64,000 bases of DNA from Haematococcus lacustris. Taxonomy: Eukaryota; Chlorophyta; Chlorophyceae; Chlamydomonadales; Haematococcaceae. Below the pieces are notes generated by a model, which was given only the letters and a program-made list of their open reading frames with translations, ran no database searches and was not told where the DNA came from. Each line of letters starts with the position of its first letter. The first letter of the stretch is position 1. Made by a program: the position numbers and the translations under genes. The stretch covers positions 3,877,697 to 3,941,696 of the forward strand of contig JASKMD010000008.1 of NCBI GenBank assembly GCA_030144725.1, in the 5' to 3' direction. This document shows, in pieces, positions 38,849 through 48,510 of the stretch.

Positions 38849-39835
38849 CTGCAAGTCGGGGGACCCCAACTAACAGAAAACCTACCCCTGGTAGTAGGAC
38901 GGCTGTAACTCTGCACTCCCTGCGCCAAATGTTATGCTAGACAATTCACAATGTAGCCAACCCAGCCAGCTACCTTTCACCCACTTTATGGAATTATCCA
39001 GTCAGTAGGCCGTGCACAACAAAGCATCAAAGTTAGTGATTCAAATTTGAGCCGTTGCGGAGCATGCAGTCATCGCTGCGACCGCCCGCGTCGCTTAGGC
39101 TGCTCAACATGAGCATGCGCGTCGGCGGCAGCAGTCGGATCGGAGAACGGTTGCGGCAATGTGGCAATGAGCCCACCTCCCACCCATACCTAGAGGGCAA
39201 TGCCACAGCTCGACCAGTTGGACTTACAGCATGCTACTTACTAGGTTAAGCTTATTTACGACATTGCTACAAACGCTCATACTCAGCTAAGCCAAAAGCT
39301 CACTTTGGTCGGTGACCCCCAACTCCCTAAGCCGATCTCAGAACCAGGGCCATGCAGTCAATCACACAACTCCACACCATGACCGAATTTGGACTGGGCT
39401 CCTCTAAGAGTTACGCTCCCCTACATGCCATCCACCTGCGTGCAAAGTTTCATAGCTCAACTGCCACCCCACAGCCCCGTGGCCCTGATTCTGCTTGGAG
39501 AACATGATGTAACTTCAAAGCTGTCAAACAGATGGAGGCCTGAGCTGTTTAACGTGCGATTTGTTTCAAGAGATGCGCCAATGGGTCAAGAACAAGCATT
39601 TTGTGGCCATTTTCGTGTGGGTGAAGCGGGTGCAACACAGTGAAGGACATAGTGGAGGAGGGGGGGGTGTAACCCGGTGATACCTCAGTGTGCGCCGACC
39701 CAAATGGTGTATTCGGCGGAAGTGAGCACATCTATTATGTTTCAATCACCCCGTCTAGGCGCCCTGCACGCCCGGCAGGCATCGCGTTGGGTGTTGGCCG
39801 GACATTCCATTTGTGCACAACCAGCTCACTACGCT
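38849..39835. other. No supported gene
   Basis: Unique sequence between the two MITE copies. Several short frames lack domains. The frame at 39389-39643 is listed only to say that it was considered. Confidence 0.45.
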
Positions 39836-40182
39836 CACTCCTACAAATTAATCCCTGCGTCCGTCCCTGCGTTTTGACCAACCTTGTCCGATCGGGCTGA
39901 AATTTTGATAGATGGTAGTTTGCAGAATATAAAACATATTTTTCAGATAAAATATTTTAAAAAAATCAAAGGCGGCTGCGCTGTGGCCCTGTGGCTAGAG
40001 TGCAGGGATGAGTGCAGGGATAGGTTGCGGGCCACAGCGCAACAGCTTTTGGATTTTTCCAAATATTTTTCTTGAAAATATATGTTTTATTTTCCGAAAA
40101 CTGCCATCTATCAAATTTTCAGCCCGATCGGACAAGGTCGGTAGAACGCAGGGACAAACGCAGGGACTAAATTGTAGGAGTG
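39836..40182 (-). mobile_element. Foldback MITE, copy 2, opposite orientation
   Basis: Same ends as copy 1 (CACTCCTACAAATTAATCCC). The loop is the reverse complement of copy 1's loop (CTGTGGCTAGAGTGCAGGGA), so it inserted the other way round. Again CT flanks both sides. Arm lengths differ by small AT-tract changes. Confidence 0.88.
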
Positions 40183-40678
40183 CTAGGTAGATGGGGTCAC
40201 AGCGATGTGGCTCACCGTGCCAAGGAGACCCGTCTCGCCGATGAGATTTGTTCGCGGGCACATGTGGCAGTACACAGTAAAGCACCTAAGTTGGGACACC
40301 CCGTTTCTCGTGTTCTCTTGATTCTTCACCGAAAGCCCCCGTTTCTTTTCCGCGCATCGCGTTCTTAGGTGGTTACTAGGGTGGTTGTCGGCCCGCGTCA
40401 TGTTTGCGCGTTGTGGGAGCAGAGATCTCAACACTGCCGGGGCCGCCGGTTTGAACCCCATCGTGAGTTAAGGCCCGGCCGCGACTACCAGGAGCGTTTC
40501 AGGAAGCTTCCTTAACGCTCCTAGATACCTTGGTGGGTAACAAAGATGGTGCAGTCGGTGCGCTGTGTCAAATGTGCGACTGTCCGGCCGTAGCGCTTGC
40601 CATGTTGGGAGGTAATTTTCGCATGTAACAAAAAATGGCCTTTCTACTTGCAGAGCTCAGGCCCCGGCCCTTGCTCAG
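40183..40678. other. No supported gene
   Basis: Unique sequence. A GGTTTGAACCCC motif at 40448-40459 resembles a tRNA T-arm or B box, but no cloverleaf fits around it. A pyrimidine tract and TTGCAG acceptor at 40640-40652 precede the HTH frame. Confidence 0.4.
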
Positions 40679-40903
40679 ATGATCACCGCTTCTGCCACAC
40701 GCGCTAGGTGGTCTAGCAAAGCTTCTAACGGGGCACGCCACAGGGCTAGCATGCTTGCAGCCGCCGCTCGGGCCCTCTCCAAGTTCAAAAGGGGGGCTGC
40801 GCGCCATTCAGTGCGTGCTGTGGCAAAACAGCATGGCGTCCCCCGCTCCAACCTCAACGACTTCATCAACATGGAGGGTGGGTTGCAACAAGGGGGAGAC
40901 TGA
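40679..40903 (+). CDS. HTH (pipsqueak-like) fragment, probable transposon exon
   Basis: From ATG at 40679: a basic Ala-rich helix (SMLAAAARALSKFKRGAARH), then SVRAVAKQHGVPRSNLNDFI. The second part fits the psq-type helix-turn-helix consensus (Ser-x-Arg-x-x-Ala-x-x-x-Gly-Val-Pro-x-Ser-x-Leu) found in pipsqueak and CENP-B-like transposase N-termini. A donor-like GTGGGT follows at about 40879, so this may be one exon of a longer gene. I infer a DNA-binding domain of a mobile-element protein. The rest of the gene is not identified. Confidence 0.45.
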   Translation: MITASATRARWSSKASNGARHRASMLAAAARALSKFKRGAARHSVRAVAKQHGVPRSNLNDFINMEGGLQQGGD

Positions 40904-41257
40904 CAGCTTTGACTTAGGCAGAGGAGATGCAGCTGGTCAGCATTGTCAAGGGGGTATAAGCGTAGGGTAGGGGGGTGACCAGATTGGACCTCCTTGGAGT
41001 AGTGCAGTGGGCCTGCGAGGTCCGTGTGAGCAAGGGCCTGCCACACCTCTTCCGTGATGCAAGCCCGAGCAGCAATTGAAGCCATGGAATTAAACTGAAT
41101 TTAAGAGTATGAATTAATTAAAAATATTACAATACTAAACGAAGTCATTGAAGCGGGCCTTTGCCAAAACAGGCTTATACACCCCCAACAAGGAGCAGCT
41201 GCTGGCAACTGCTTAAGCCTCCATCCAAGCTGGCAAGAGCACGGCGACTCTGGCACA

Positions 41258-41617
41258 GTGGAAGGCCTAAATGTGACCAACGATATGATGGATGCAACTT
41301 TCAGTTGCTCAATGGAGGAGCAACCTCCGTTGTATTTTCGGGCAGTGGGCCACTTCTACAACAGGCAGGAGCTGGAAGAGCAGCTTTCCATGAGGGCAGC
41401 TCAGTATGGCAGAGGGGCTTGCGTGGAGAGGGGGTGCACATCGTGGTGCTTTAACTTTCGACTCACAACACAGCTTTTATGTGGATTTTTGATGCCATCT
41501 GGTGCTGGGACCTATAGTGATACAGTGCCGAAAAGGGCAGGACCAAGTTTCTCCTGGAAAACGTTTATACTTGAGCGTCTCAACATAGGTGCACTTAGTT
41601 TGGAAAACCGGTTTTAG
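41258..41617 (+). CDS. Hypothetical protein, 119 codons
   Basis: ATG-started frame in unique sequence: NDMMDATFSCSMEEQPPLYF, then GHFYNRQELEEQLSMRAAQY, then a Cys-containing part. The composition is protein-like. It lies 0.4 kb downstream of the HTH fragment on the same strand, so it may belong to the same unknown gene. No domain was recognised. Confidence 0.3.
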   Translation: MEGLNVTNDMMDATFSCSMEEQPPLYFRAVGHFYNRQELEEQLSMRAAQYGRGACVERGCTSWCFNFRLTTQLLCGFLMPSGAGTYSDTVPKRAGPSFSWKTFILERLNIGALSLENRF

Positions 41618-42436
41618 GGGGGGTATCCCACTGGCCAAGTCATAAGTCTCCAGTCCTTGAGAATTACACTAAGATGGATGCATCGGCAGCTAGAGGACTT
41701 GTAGATCTCTCCAACGATATGAGTTGCATTCGTTTCGTCCAAGCAAGTGATGAGTTGTGCCACCCCCCGTTTCAAAATGTCCCAACTTAGGTGCTTATCT
41801 GTGTACGCGAGCAAAGACTCCAATGGCTTGCGCTGAAGGTCAGATAACGCGGACTATCTTGCAGCTGCCAATGTGATGAACGGTATCGAAAACGGTGCAG
41901 AATTGAGAGAGTAATTGCATGCATATTACCAACCCCATGTTGGGGCGGCCTGACTGCAAGGCACTCGTGCAAATTAAGGCCTGGCTGGCTTGAAAAACTT
42001 GAGAGTTGAGGTCTGAAACTTGGTATGTGGGTTGCTGTGACCCAGGGGATGACAAGACTCTCTTGGGCCAAAGTGTGATTCTCACTCGGTGTCGAGTTGC
42101 TGGGCCAGGTGTGGGGCTGTGACCCTGATTTTGGCTAAGGGAGATGGCACCGTGTGACCAAAGTCACTTTTCATGAAATATGAGTATGAGAGGTTGTAGA
42201 GGGTGGTTACAGCTGCCCAACCTAGTAGGTGGCATGCAAAAAGTCTCAGCCAGTGATGAGCTATGGCCCGTGTCCTAGGACCCTGTACAGGTGAACACAG
42301 GCAAATTAGTGCGGATATTCGTCATCCTAGGGGGGTAGTTTTTTGATGCGGTTCGCCTCGGATTGCCCTTGCGACTCCAACGCCACTTGACGCTTGTTGT
42401 TAATTCTGAGTATGTGAGCAGTTGGAGTGTAGGTAC
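41618..42436. other. No supported gene
   Basis: Unique sequence. One AGGACCCTGTACAGG motif at 42276-42290 is an isolated copy of the palindrome that is clustered at 46.9-47.8 kb. Confidence 0.45.
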
Positions 42437-42504
42437 CTACAGTACTGTAGATGTCTACAGTACTGTAGATACCTACAGTACTGTATGTGTCTACAGTACT
42501 GTAG
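42437..42504. repeat. Small array of CTACAGTACTGTAG palindromes
   Basis: Four copies of the 14-bp palindrome in an 18-bp period with GATGTC or GATACC-type spacers. One core is altered. Confidence 0.95.
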
Positions 42505-43208
42505 GTCAGATTTGACAAGGTCTCTTGTAAATAGGGTACCATGCTGTTCTCCACATTCAAACCACCGTTTGCTACCGCGATTGCACCGTCAGCTTCTGCG
42601 TGCTATAAATAGTGAGAGGCGTCGAAGCGTAGGCCCGCAAGCTCGATATGGATATTTGTGCCGAAAGTTGTGTCCACGCAATAAGGTCGCCATAGGGAGC
42701 TACATACATACGTGTAAGGTCTAAGGCCGGGGCCCGTCTCTATCGCAAGCTAGGTCCGTTCTGTCGGTTGTACTGGGTAGCTCGGCTTGCAAGCTCCCGC
42801 AAAGCTGTGGATGTTGATGATGCCCCGCAATCACAACAACCTCCTGCACCGCACCCTCCCGTGTAATATCGAGTGCGGCAGAGATTGCCCCAAAAGTTGT
42901 TTGCGGTTGGCCCTCAACCATCCATCATTACATCTAACCTCACATCATTACATCATGACTCTTATCCTACATCATTACATCACCACTTGTTATCCTAACA
43001 CAAGGGCTAGGCTCAGGGTCGGTAACGAATCCTAGAGGCTGAGTAGGGCTGGGCAGGGCTGGGCTGGGCTCGGCAACATAGGCACGCTTTGTTGTCAGCG
43101 CATTTGCATAGCACTGTCGGGATAGCAAACGAGCTTGGGCTACATTGAGTTGTTCCTGCATGGGGGTGAAGGGGGCATGGGGGTTAAGGATGCATGGGGG
43201 GAAGGCAC
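42505..43208. other. No supported gene
   Basis: Unique sequence with a CATCATTACATC patch at 42921-42980 and a short GGGCTGGGCTGG patch at 43047-43070. No convincing frame. Confidence 0.45.
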
Positions 43209-43739
43209 CTACAGTACTGTAGACCCCTACAGTACTGTAGACACTTACAGTACTGTAGACTAGCTACAGTACTGTAGACACCTACAGTACTGTAGACACC
43301 TACAGTACTGTAGACTAGCTACAGTATTGTAGACTAGCTACAGTACTGTAGACACCTACAGTACTGTAGACTAGCTACAGTACTGTAGACACCTACAGTA
43401 CTGTAGACTAGCTACAGTACTGTAGACACCTACAGTACTGTAGACTAGCTACAGTACTGTAGACACCTACAGTACTGTAGACCCCTACAGTACTGTAGAC
43501 TAGCTACAGTACTGTAGACCCCTAAAGTACTGTAGACTAGCTATAGTACTGTAGCTAGTCTACAGTACTGTAGACCCCTACGGTACTGTAGATTAACTAC
43601 AGTACTGTAGACCCCTACAGTACTGTAGACTAGCTACAGTACTGTAGACACCTACAGTACTGTAGACCCCTACAGTACTGTAGACTAGCTACAGTACTGT
43701 AGACACCTACAGTACTGTAGACTAGCTACAGTACTGTAG
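43209..43739. repeat. Large array of CTACAGTACTGTAG palindromes
   Basis: About thirty copies of CTACAGTACTGTAG separated by short spacers of three kinds (ACAC, ACCC, ACTAG). A few cores carry one change. On the right it runs directly into a CAG-rich array. Confidence 0.96.
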
Positions 43740-44190
43740 GCAGCAGCAGCATGGGTGGCAGCAGCAGCAGGGGGGGGGGCAGCAGCAGCAGCAGCAGCAG
43801 GGGGGCAGCAGCAGCAGCAGGGGGGCAGCAGCAGCAGCAGGGGGGCAGCAGCAGCAGCAGGGGGGCAGCAGCAGCAGCAGTAGGGGGCAGCAGCAGCAGC
43901 AGCAGGGGGGCAGCAGCAGCAGCAGGGGGGCAGCAGCAGCAGGGGGGGGGGGCAGCAGCAGCAGTAGGGGGCAGCAGCAGCAGCAGCAGGGGGGCAGCAG
44001 CAGCAGCAGCAGGGGGGCAGCAGCAGCAGCAGTAGGGGGGCAGCAGCAGCAGCAGCAGGGGGGCAGCAGCAGCAGCAGCAGGGGGGCAGCAACAGCAGCA
44101 GCAGTAGGGGGCAGCAGCAGCAGCAGTAGGGGGGCAGCAGCAGCAGGGGCGCAGCAGCAACAGTGGCAGTGGCAGCAGCAGCAGATATAG
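43740..44190. repeat. CAGCAGCAGGGGGG array
   Basis: Blocks of three to six CAG separated by runs of G (GGGGGG or TAGGGGG). The period is about 18 to 21 bp. Open frames here are repeat translations. Confidence 0.95.
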
Positions 44191-45080
44191 TAGGGGCACT
44201 GTAGCACCTACCTACCTTTTGGCTGCTTGATGACTGCTGCTAGTAAGGGGGGGGGGTGGAAGAGTGAAGGCGGGGAGGGGGGGTAGATGTGGAAGGCGGG
44301 AGGTGGGAGGCAGGGAGGCGGGAGACGGGGAGTCGGGAGGCAGGGAGGCGGGAGGTGGGGCGGGGGCGGGGGCGGGGGCGGGGGCGGGGGAGGATGAATT
44401 GGGAGGGGTTGGTTGTGTAGGGGAAAGTGAAGTGGAAGGGAGGTGCCCACTAGACCTGCAACCAAGGGGCGTGCACGTGCGGTAGGGTGACCAGGCTGGG
44501 CACTGTGTTAGCTATCACCGTGGCCTTACCTTTGTGGTCCTCCTGGCCTCCTACCTGCTCACACCAGGCAACATATCCCATGCGCCAGTGGGTGGGACTG
44601 CGGTGGGGAGTGTAGGGTGTAGGGAAGGGAAGGTGGGGTGAGGTGGGGGTTGCGATGCCACGTCAATCGAAGGGTGGGAGAGGGGAAGAGGAGGCTTGAC
44701 AAGTATGGGAGGGGAGAGGGAGGGAGAGGGGGAAGGGAGGGGGTGGTGGTGGTGGTGGGAAGAGGGTGGGTGGGGTGGGCTTTCTCCTGGCTGCTGTCAG
44801 GGGAGAGGTGACGGGGAGGGGGGAAGTGGGGGGTGGGTAGAGGTGGAGGAAGGGGAGGAAGAGGAGGGAAGGGAAGGGGAGGTCCATAGGGAGGGCGAGA
44901 GAAGTGGGGAGGGCATTGATAGTCTTAGGTGTAGGCGCACAAGACCTGCGGCAACGGTGTGACGATTTGTCAACGGAAGCAAACATTGGACATGGGTACT
45001 GGATGCACTCACCAATAGAGTAGGGAGATGTAGAGCTGGCAGATGGAGGGGCAGGTGTAGCAGCCCTCCATTAGAACCCA
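44191..45080. other. G-rich low-complexity region, no gene
   Basis: Patches of GGGAGG, GGGCGG (44356-44390) and GGTGGT. One AGGTAGGTAGGTGCTAC segment and short unique islands (44480-44600, 44930-45060). No supported frame. Confidence 0.6.
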
Positions 45081-45086
45081 CCTTCC

Positions 45087-45463
45087 TGGGCTGGGCTGGG
45101 CTGGGCTGGGCTGGGCTGGGCTGGGCTGGGCTGGGCTGGGCTGGGCTGGGCTGGGCTGGGCTGGGCTGGGCTGGGCTGGGCTGGGCTGGGCTGGGCTGGG
45201 CTGGGCTGGGCTGGGCTGGGCTGGGCTGGGCTGGGCTGGGCTGGGCTGGGCTGGGCTGGGCTGGGCTGGGCTGGGCTGGGCTGGGCTGGGCTGGGCTGGG
45301 CTGGGCTGGGCTGGGCTGGGCTGGGCTGGGCTGGGCTGGGCTGGGCTGGGCTGGGCTGGGCTGGGCTGGGCTGGGCTGGGCTGGGCTGGGCTGGGCTGGG
45401 CTGGGCTGGGCTGGGCTGGGCTGGGCTGGGCTGGGCTGGGCTGGGCTGGGCTGGGCTGGGCTG
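45087..45463. repeat. Perfect CTGGG pentanucleotide array
   Basis: About 75 uninterrupted CTGGG units. Long frames on the minus strand (PAQPS repeats) are artefacts. Confidence 0.98.
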
Positions 45464-45508
45464 CAACACAAGGGAGGCAACAGTGGGAACGTTGTGAGAG
45501 GTGATGAA

Positions 45509-45561
45509 ATGGTGGTGGTGGTGGTGGTGGTGGTGGTGGTGGTGGTGGTGGTGGTGGTGGT
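45509..45561. repeat. GGT trinucleotide run
   Basis: About 17 GGT units in a G-rich context. Confidence 0.95.
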
Positions 45562-45819
45562 GAGGGGGACTGGGAGGGGGTAGTAATCAGGGGGGTACTA
45601 GGCGTGATTGTAAGACCTGCAGCAACCAGGTGTGGTAGCGGTTAGGCTGGATACTAAGGGCTATGTTGCGCAATGCTAGCTCCTTCTAAGCTCTTACCTT
45701 GGTCCTAAGCTCTTACCATAGTCCGTCTGGCCTCTTCGCTGCTCACAACACGTTGCACCTGCCTTGCGTTGGTGCATCAATGCTTGTGATTCATTGCGGA
45801 GAATCGTTGCGAGGAAACT

Positions 45820-46170
45820 GGCCGCGAGGCTAGCTGCGATGCTGGCTGCGATGCTGGCTGCGAGGCTGGCTGCGAAACTGGCTGCGAGGCTGGCTGCGAG
45901 GAAAATGGCTGCGAGGCTGGCTGCGAGGTGAGATCCTCGCACCGAGCTGCCTCACAGGTATGCTTCTGCGCTGCTGGACCAGCTGTGTGGCCGCGAGGTA
46001 TGGGCTAGATGTGGCTGCCGAGTATGTGGCTGCGAGGCTGGCTGCGAGGTGAGATCCTCGCACCGAGCTGCCTCACAGGTATGCTTCTGCGCTGCTGGAC
46101 CAGCTGTGTGGCCGCGAGGTTGATTGCCGAGTATGTGGCTGCGAGTATGGGCTAGATGCGGCTGCGAGTA
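45820..46170. repeat. GCTGGCTGCGAG repeats with an 88-bp duplication
   Basis: Degenerate 12-bp GCTGGCTGCGAG units. An 88-bp block, from GAGGCTGGCTGCGAGG to GTGGCCGCGAGGT, occurs at 45912-45999 and again, virtually identical, at 46033-46120. Confidence 0.9.
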
Positions 46171-46287
46171 TGGGTAACCTCGTGCGATGCCATCGCTGCC
46201 ATACCGGCTACACGATGCTGCGACTAAGTGTTGGACGGATGCCTGAATGCAAGTGAGATGTTCAGAATTTTTCTAAGTGCTTAAAGG

Positions 46288-46729
46288 CTACAGTACTGTA
46301 AGTGGTCTCTCGAGGTACCTCGAGGTACCTCGAGGTACTGTAGATGTCTACAGTACTGTAGATGTCTACAGTACTGTAGATGTCTACAGTACTGTAGATG
46401 TCTACAGTACTGTAGTTACCTACAGTACTGTAAGTGGTCTCTCGAGGTACCTCGAGGTACCTCGAGGTACTGTAGATGTCTACAGTACTGTAGATGTCTA
46501 CAGTACTGTAGATGTCTACAGTACTGTAGATGTCTACAGTACTGTAAATGTCTACAGTACTGTAAATGTCTACAGTACTGTAAATGGTCTCTCGAGGTAC
46601 CTCGAGGTACCTACAGTACTGTAGATGTCTACAGTACTGTAGATGTCTACAGTACTGTAGATACCTACAGTACTGTTCGTGTACTCGCGAGGTACCCCGA
46701 CAGTACTGTAGATACCTACAGTACTGTAG
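46288..46729. repeat. Mixed palindrome array: CTACAGTACTGTAG and CTCGAGGTACCTCGAG
   Basis: About twenty CTACAGTACTGTAG units in an 18-bp period, interrupted three times by GGTCTCTCGAGGTACCTCG blocks. Both palindromes centre on GTAC. The right flank (CCGTATCTC, then ATTTTAGTTTCAACCCCCAA) resembles the flank after the CCAGTACTGG array at 28740. Confidence 0.95.
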
Positions 46730-46887
46730 CATGGCCGTATCTCACCAACCGCGCAAAATCACGAATTTTAGTTTCAACCCCCAATCTTACAATGCCTTCA
46801 TTTGACCATGTACCAAGTCCGAGGCTCCGAATCTAAAAAATGCTGTTACTAATTTGCCTGAGTGTTCCTAGCGACATCATGGTCGTA

Positions 46888-47076
46888 GGACCCTGTACAG
46901 GGTCCTGCCGACCCTGTACAGGGTCCTGTGTACCCTATGAGTGTTGATATTATAATCATTCTTTGCATCCCTATGTCATAGAACCCTGTTAGGATTCCTA
47001 CATAGCCGGTGGTTGGTCATGTTGACCCTGTTTTGATGCTTTCAACCATGTGTGGCAGGACCCTGTACAGGGTCCT
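46888..47076. repeat. AGGACCCTGTACAGGGTCCT palindromes
   Basis: The complete 20-bp palindrome occurs at 46888-46907 and 47057-47076, with an 18-bp version at 46910-46927. The centre is again GTAC. Confidence 0.93.
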
Positions 47077-47102
47077 ACGATGAGTGTCTTTCTACACAGG
47101 GT

Positions 47103-48071
47103 CTTGGTACCACACCACAAGGTTGAGGCTCACAGGGTCCTGGCACCACACCACAGGGTCCTGGCTTACAGTGTTGGTGTTAAGGTGTTAAGGTGTTAAG
47201 GTGTTGTCACCTTGCATCAATGCTTATGCTTAGCACCAGCAATACATGCCGTTTGTTGTGGTGTTGCGAGGTGTTCGGGCGTCGTTGCATACGTTGTGGC
47301 AGGACCCTGTAGACGTGCGGCAGGACCCTGTGAACGTGTGTCGTAGGACCCTGTAGCCGTGCGGCAGGACCCTGTGAGAATATGTCGTACGACCCCGTAG
47401 CCGTGCGGCAGAACCCTGTGAGAATGTGTCGCAGAACCCTGTAGCCGTGCGGCAGGACCGTGTAAAACTGTGTCGTAGGACCCTGTAGCCGTGCGGCACG
47501 ACCCTGTGAGAATATGTCGTAGGAACCTGTAGGCGTGCGGCAGAACCCTGTAGCCTAATGTAGCAGGACCCTGTAGGCGTGCGGCAGGACCCTGTAGACA
47601 AACGTCGCAGGACCCTGTAGCCGTGCGGCAGGACCCTGTAGTCATTTGTCGCAGGACCCTGTAGCCGTGCGGCAGAACCCTGTAAACAAATGTCGCAGGA
47701 CCTTGTAGCCGTGCGGCAGGACCCTATGACCTAGGACCCTGTACAGGGTCGGTAGGATCCGGTACAGGTTTTTGCGATGTTTCAAATAGTTATAACATCG
47801 CAACAACTTGGAGTTTTTCAATGATTACAACGGCGATGAGTCGGCCTTTCCTGGGGCTATCTGCAGTATGCCTCCCGGGAGGAAATGACGTAGGCGACTT
47901 CCGGCCTTAATCGGCGCGAGTGGGCAAAGTTGGGTCACGCCAATGTCATTTCAAGCAGGCCTGATCAACTGATTGCCATGCTTTCTTCTCCAACAGTTGT
48001 GACGTTGAGTAAGGAACAGAGTTATGTATCGGCTCACAACATGCCATTTTGTGGATGGGGGTCTCCATTCC
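47103..48071. repeat. 0.97-kb duplicated segment, copy 1 (interrupted by LINE)
   Basis: Matches 59396-60366 at about 99%, with some half-dozen substitutions noticed (for example GACCG/GACCC near 47459). It ends at CTCCATTCCT, where the LINE poly(T) begins; copy 2 continues past this point without the LINE. Confidence 0.93.
47290..47745. repeat. 21 to 23-bp minisatellite AGGACCCTGTAGCCGTGCGGC
   Basis: About twenty units. Every second unit has the fixed tail GCCGTGCGGC, the others a variable tail such as GAGAATATGTCGT. Each begins with AGGACCCTGTA, one half of the 20-bp palindrome found on both sides. Confidence 0.93.
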
Positions 48072-48088
48072 TTTTTTTTTTTTTTTTT

Positions 48089-48510
48089 AGAGAGATTACA
48101 GGAGTAAGATATACTAAGAGAGAGACTAAGAGAGAGAGAGAAAAAGAAAGACTAGACCATAACTTGAGCAAGCTACCCCCTCCCTTCCTCAAAAAGGCAA
48201 GCAAACCCCACCCCACCACCCCACCACCAAACAGCGTCCAAACCACCCTAGAACGGTAACTTCACCCCCCCAAGGAAAGACGTCCAAACACCCCCCACAC
48301 CCCCACCCTCAGCAACCCCTCCACCTCGCCGACCCTAGGGACCCCCGGACAACACAACATACACCCCTAGGCCCCCCCGCTCCAAGGCACAACCCTCGCA
48401 GCCCCTCCGCCCCCACTAAGCGAACACAAGAACCTAACCTAGGGCTCCCCAGAGACCTAACAGCCTCCAACCCCTCAAAACACTCAGAACCCCTAACAAG
48501 CTAACCCAGC
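48089..48510 (-). other. LINE 3' untranslated region
   Basis: CT-rich on the minus strand near the tail (AGAGAGACTAAGAGAGAG on +), then C-rich on the + strand. It lies between the ORF2 stop at 48511 and the poly(A) tract. Confidence 0.8.

Noticed and set aside
40448..40459. GGTTTGAACCCC, possible tRNA T-arm
   Set aside because: No cloverleaf could be drawn around it. It may be an old SINE trace, but there is no other support.
43685..44207. Cys/Pro/Leu-rich frames that look like cysteine-rich proteins
   Set aside because: They are translations of the CAG/GGGGG array in shifted frames.
45071..45480. Frame encoding PAQPS repeats
   Set aside because: It is a translation of the perfect CTGGG array, open on the minus strand only by composition.
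43209..46729. Regular palindromic repeats with short spacers, CRISPR-like at first sight
   Set aside because: Spacers are 4 to 6 bases and repetitive, no cas genes are present, and the DNA is eukaryotic.
47290..47745. Minisatellite with alternating constant and variable parts, considered as a CRISPR array
   Set aside because: The unit is only 21 to 23 bp, variable parts recur, and the whole block is duplicated at 59580.
48034..48259. Frames around the T17 tract
   Set aside because: They cross the LINE tail and junction; they have no protein character.
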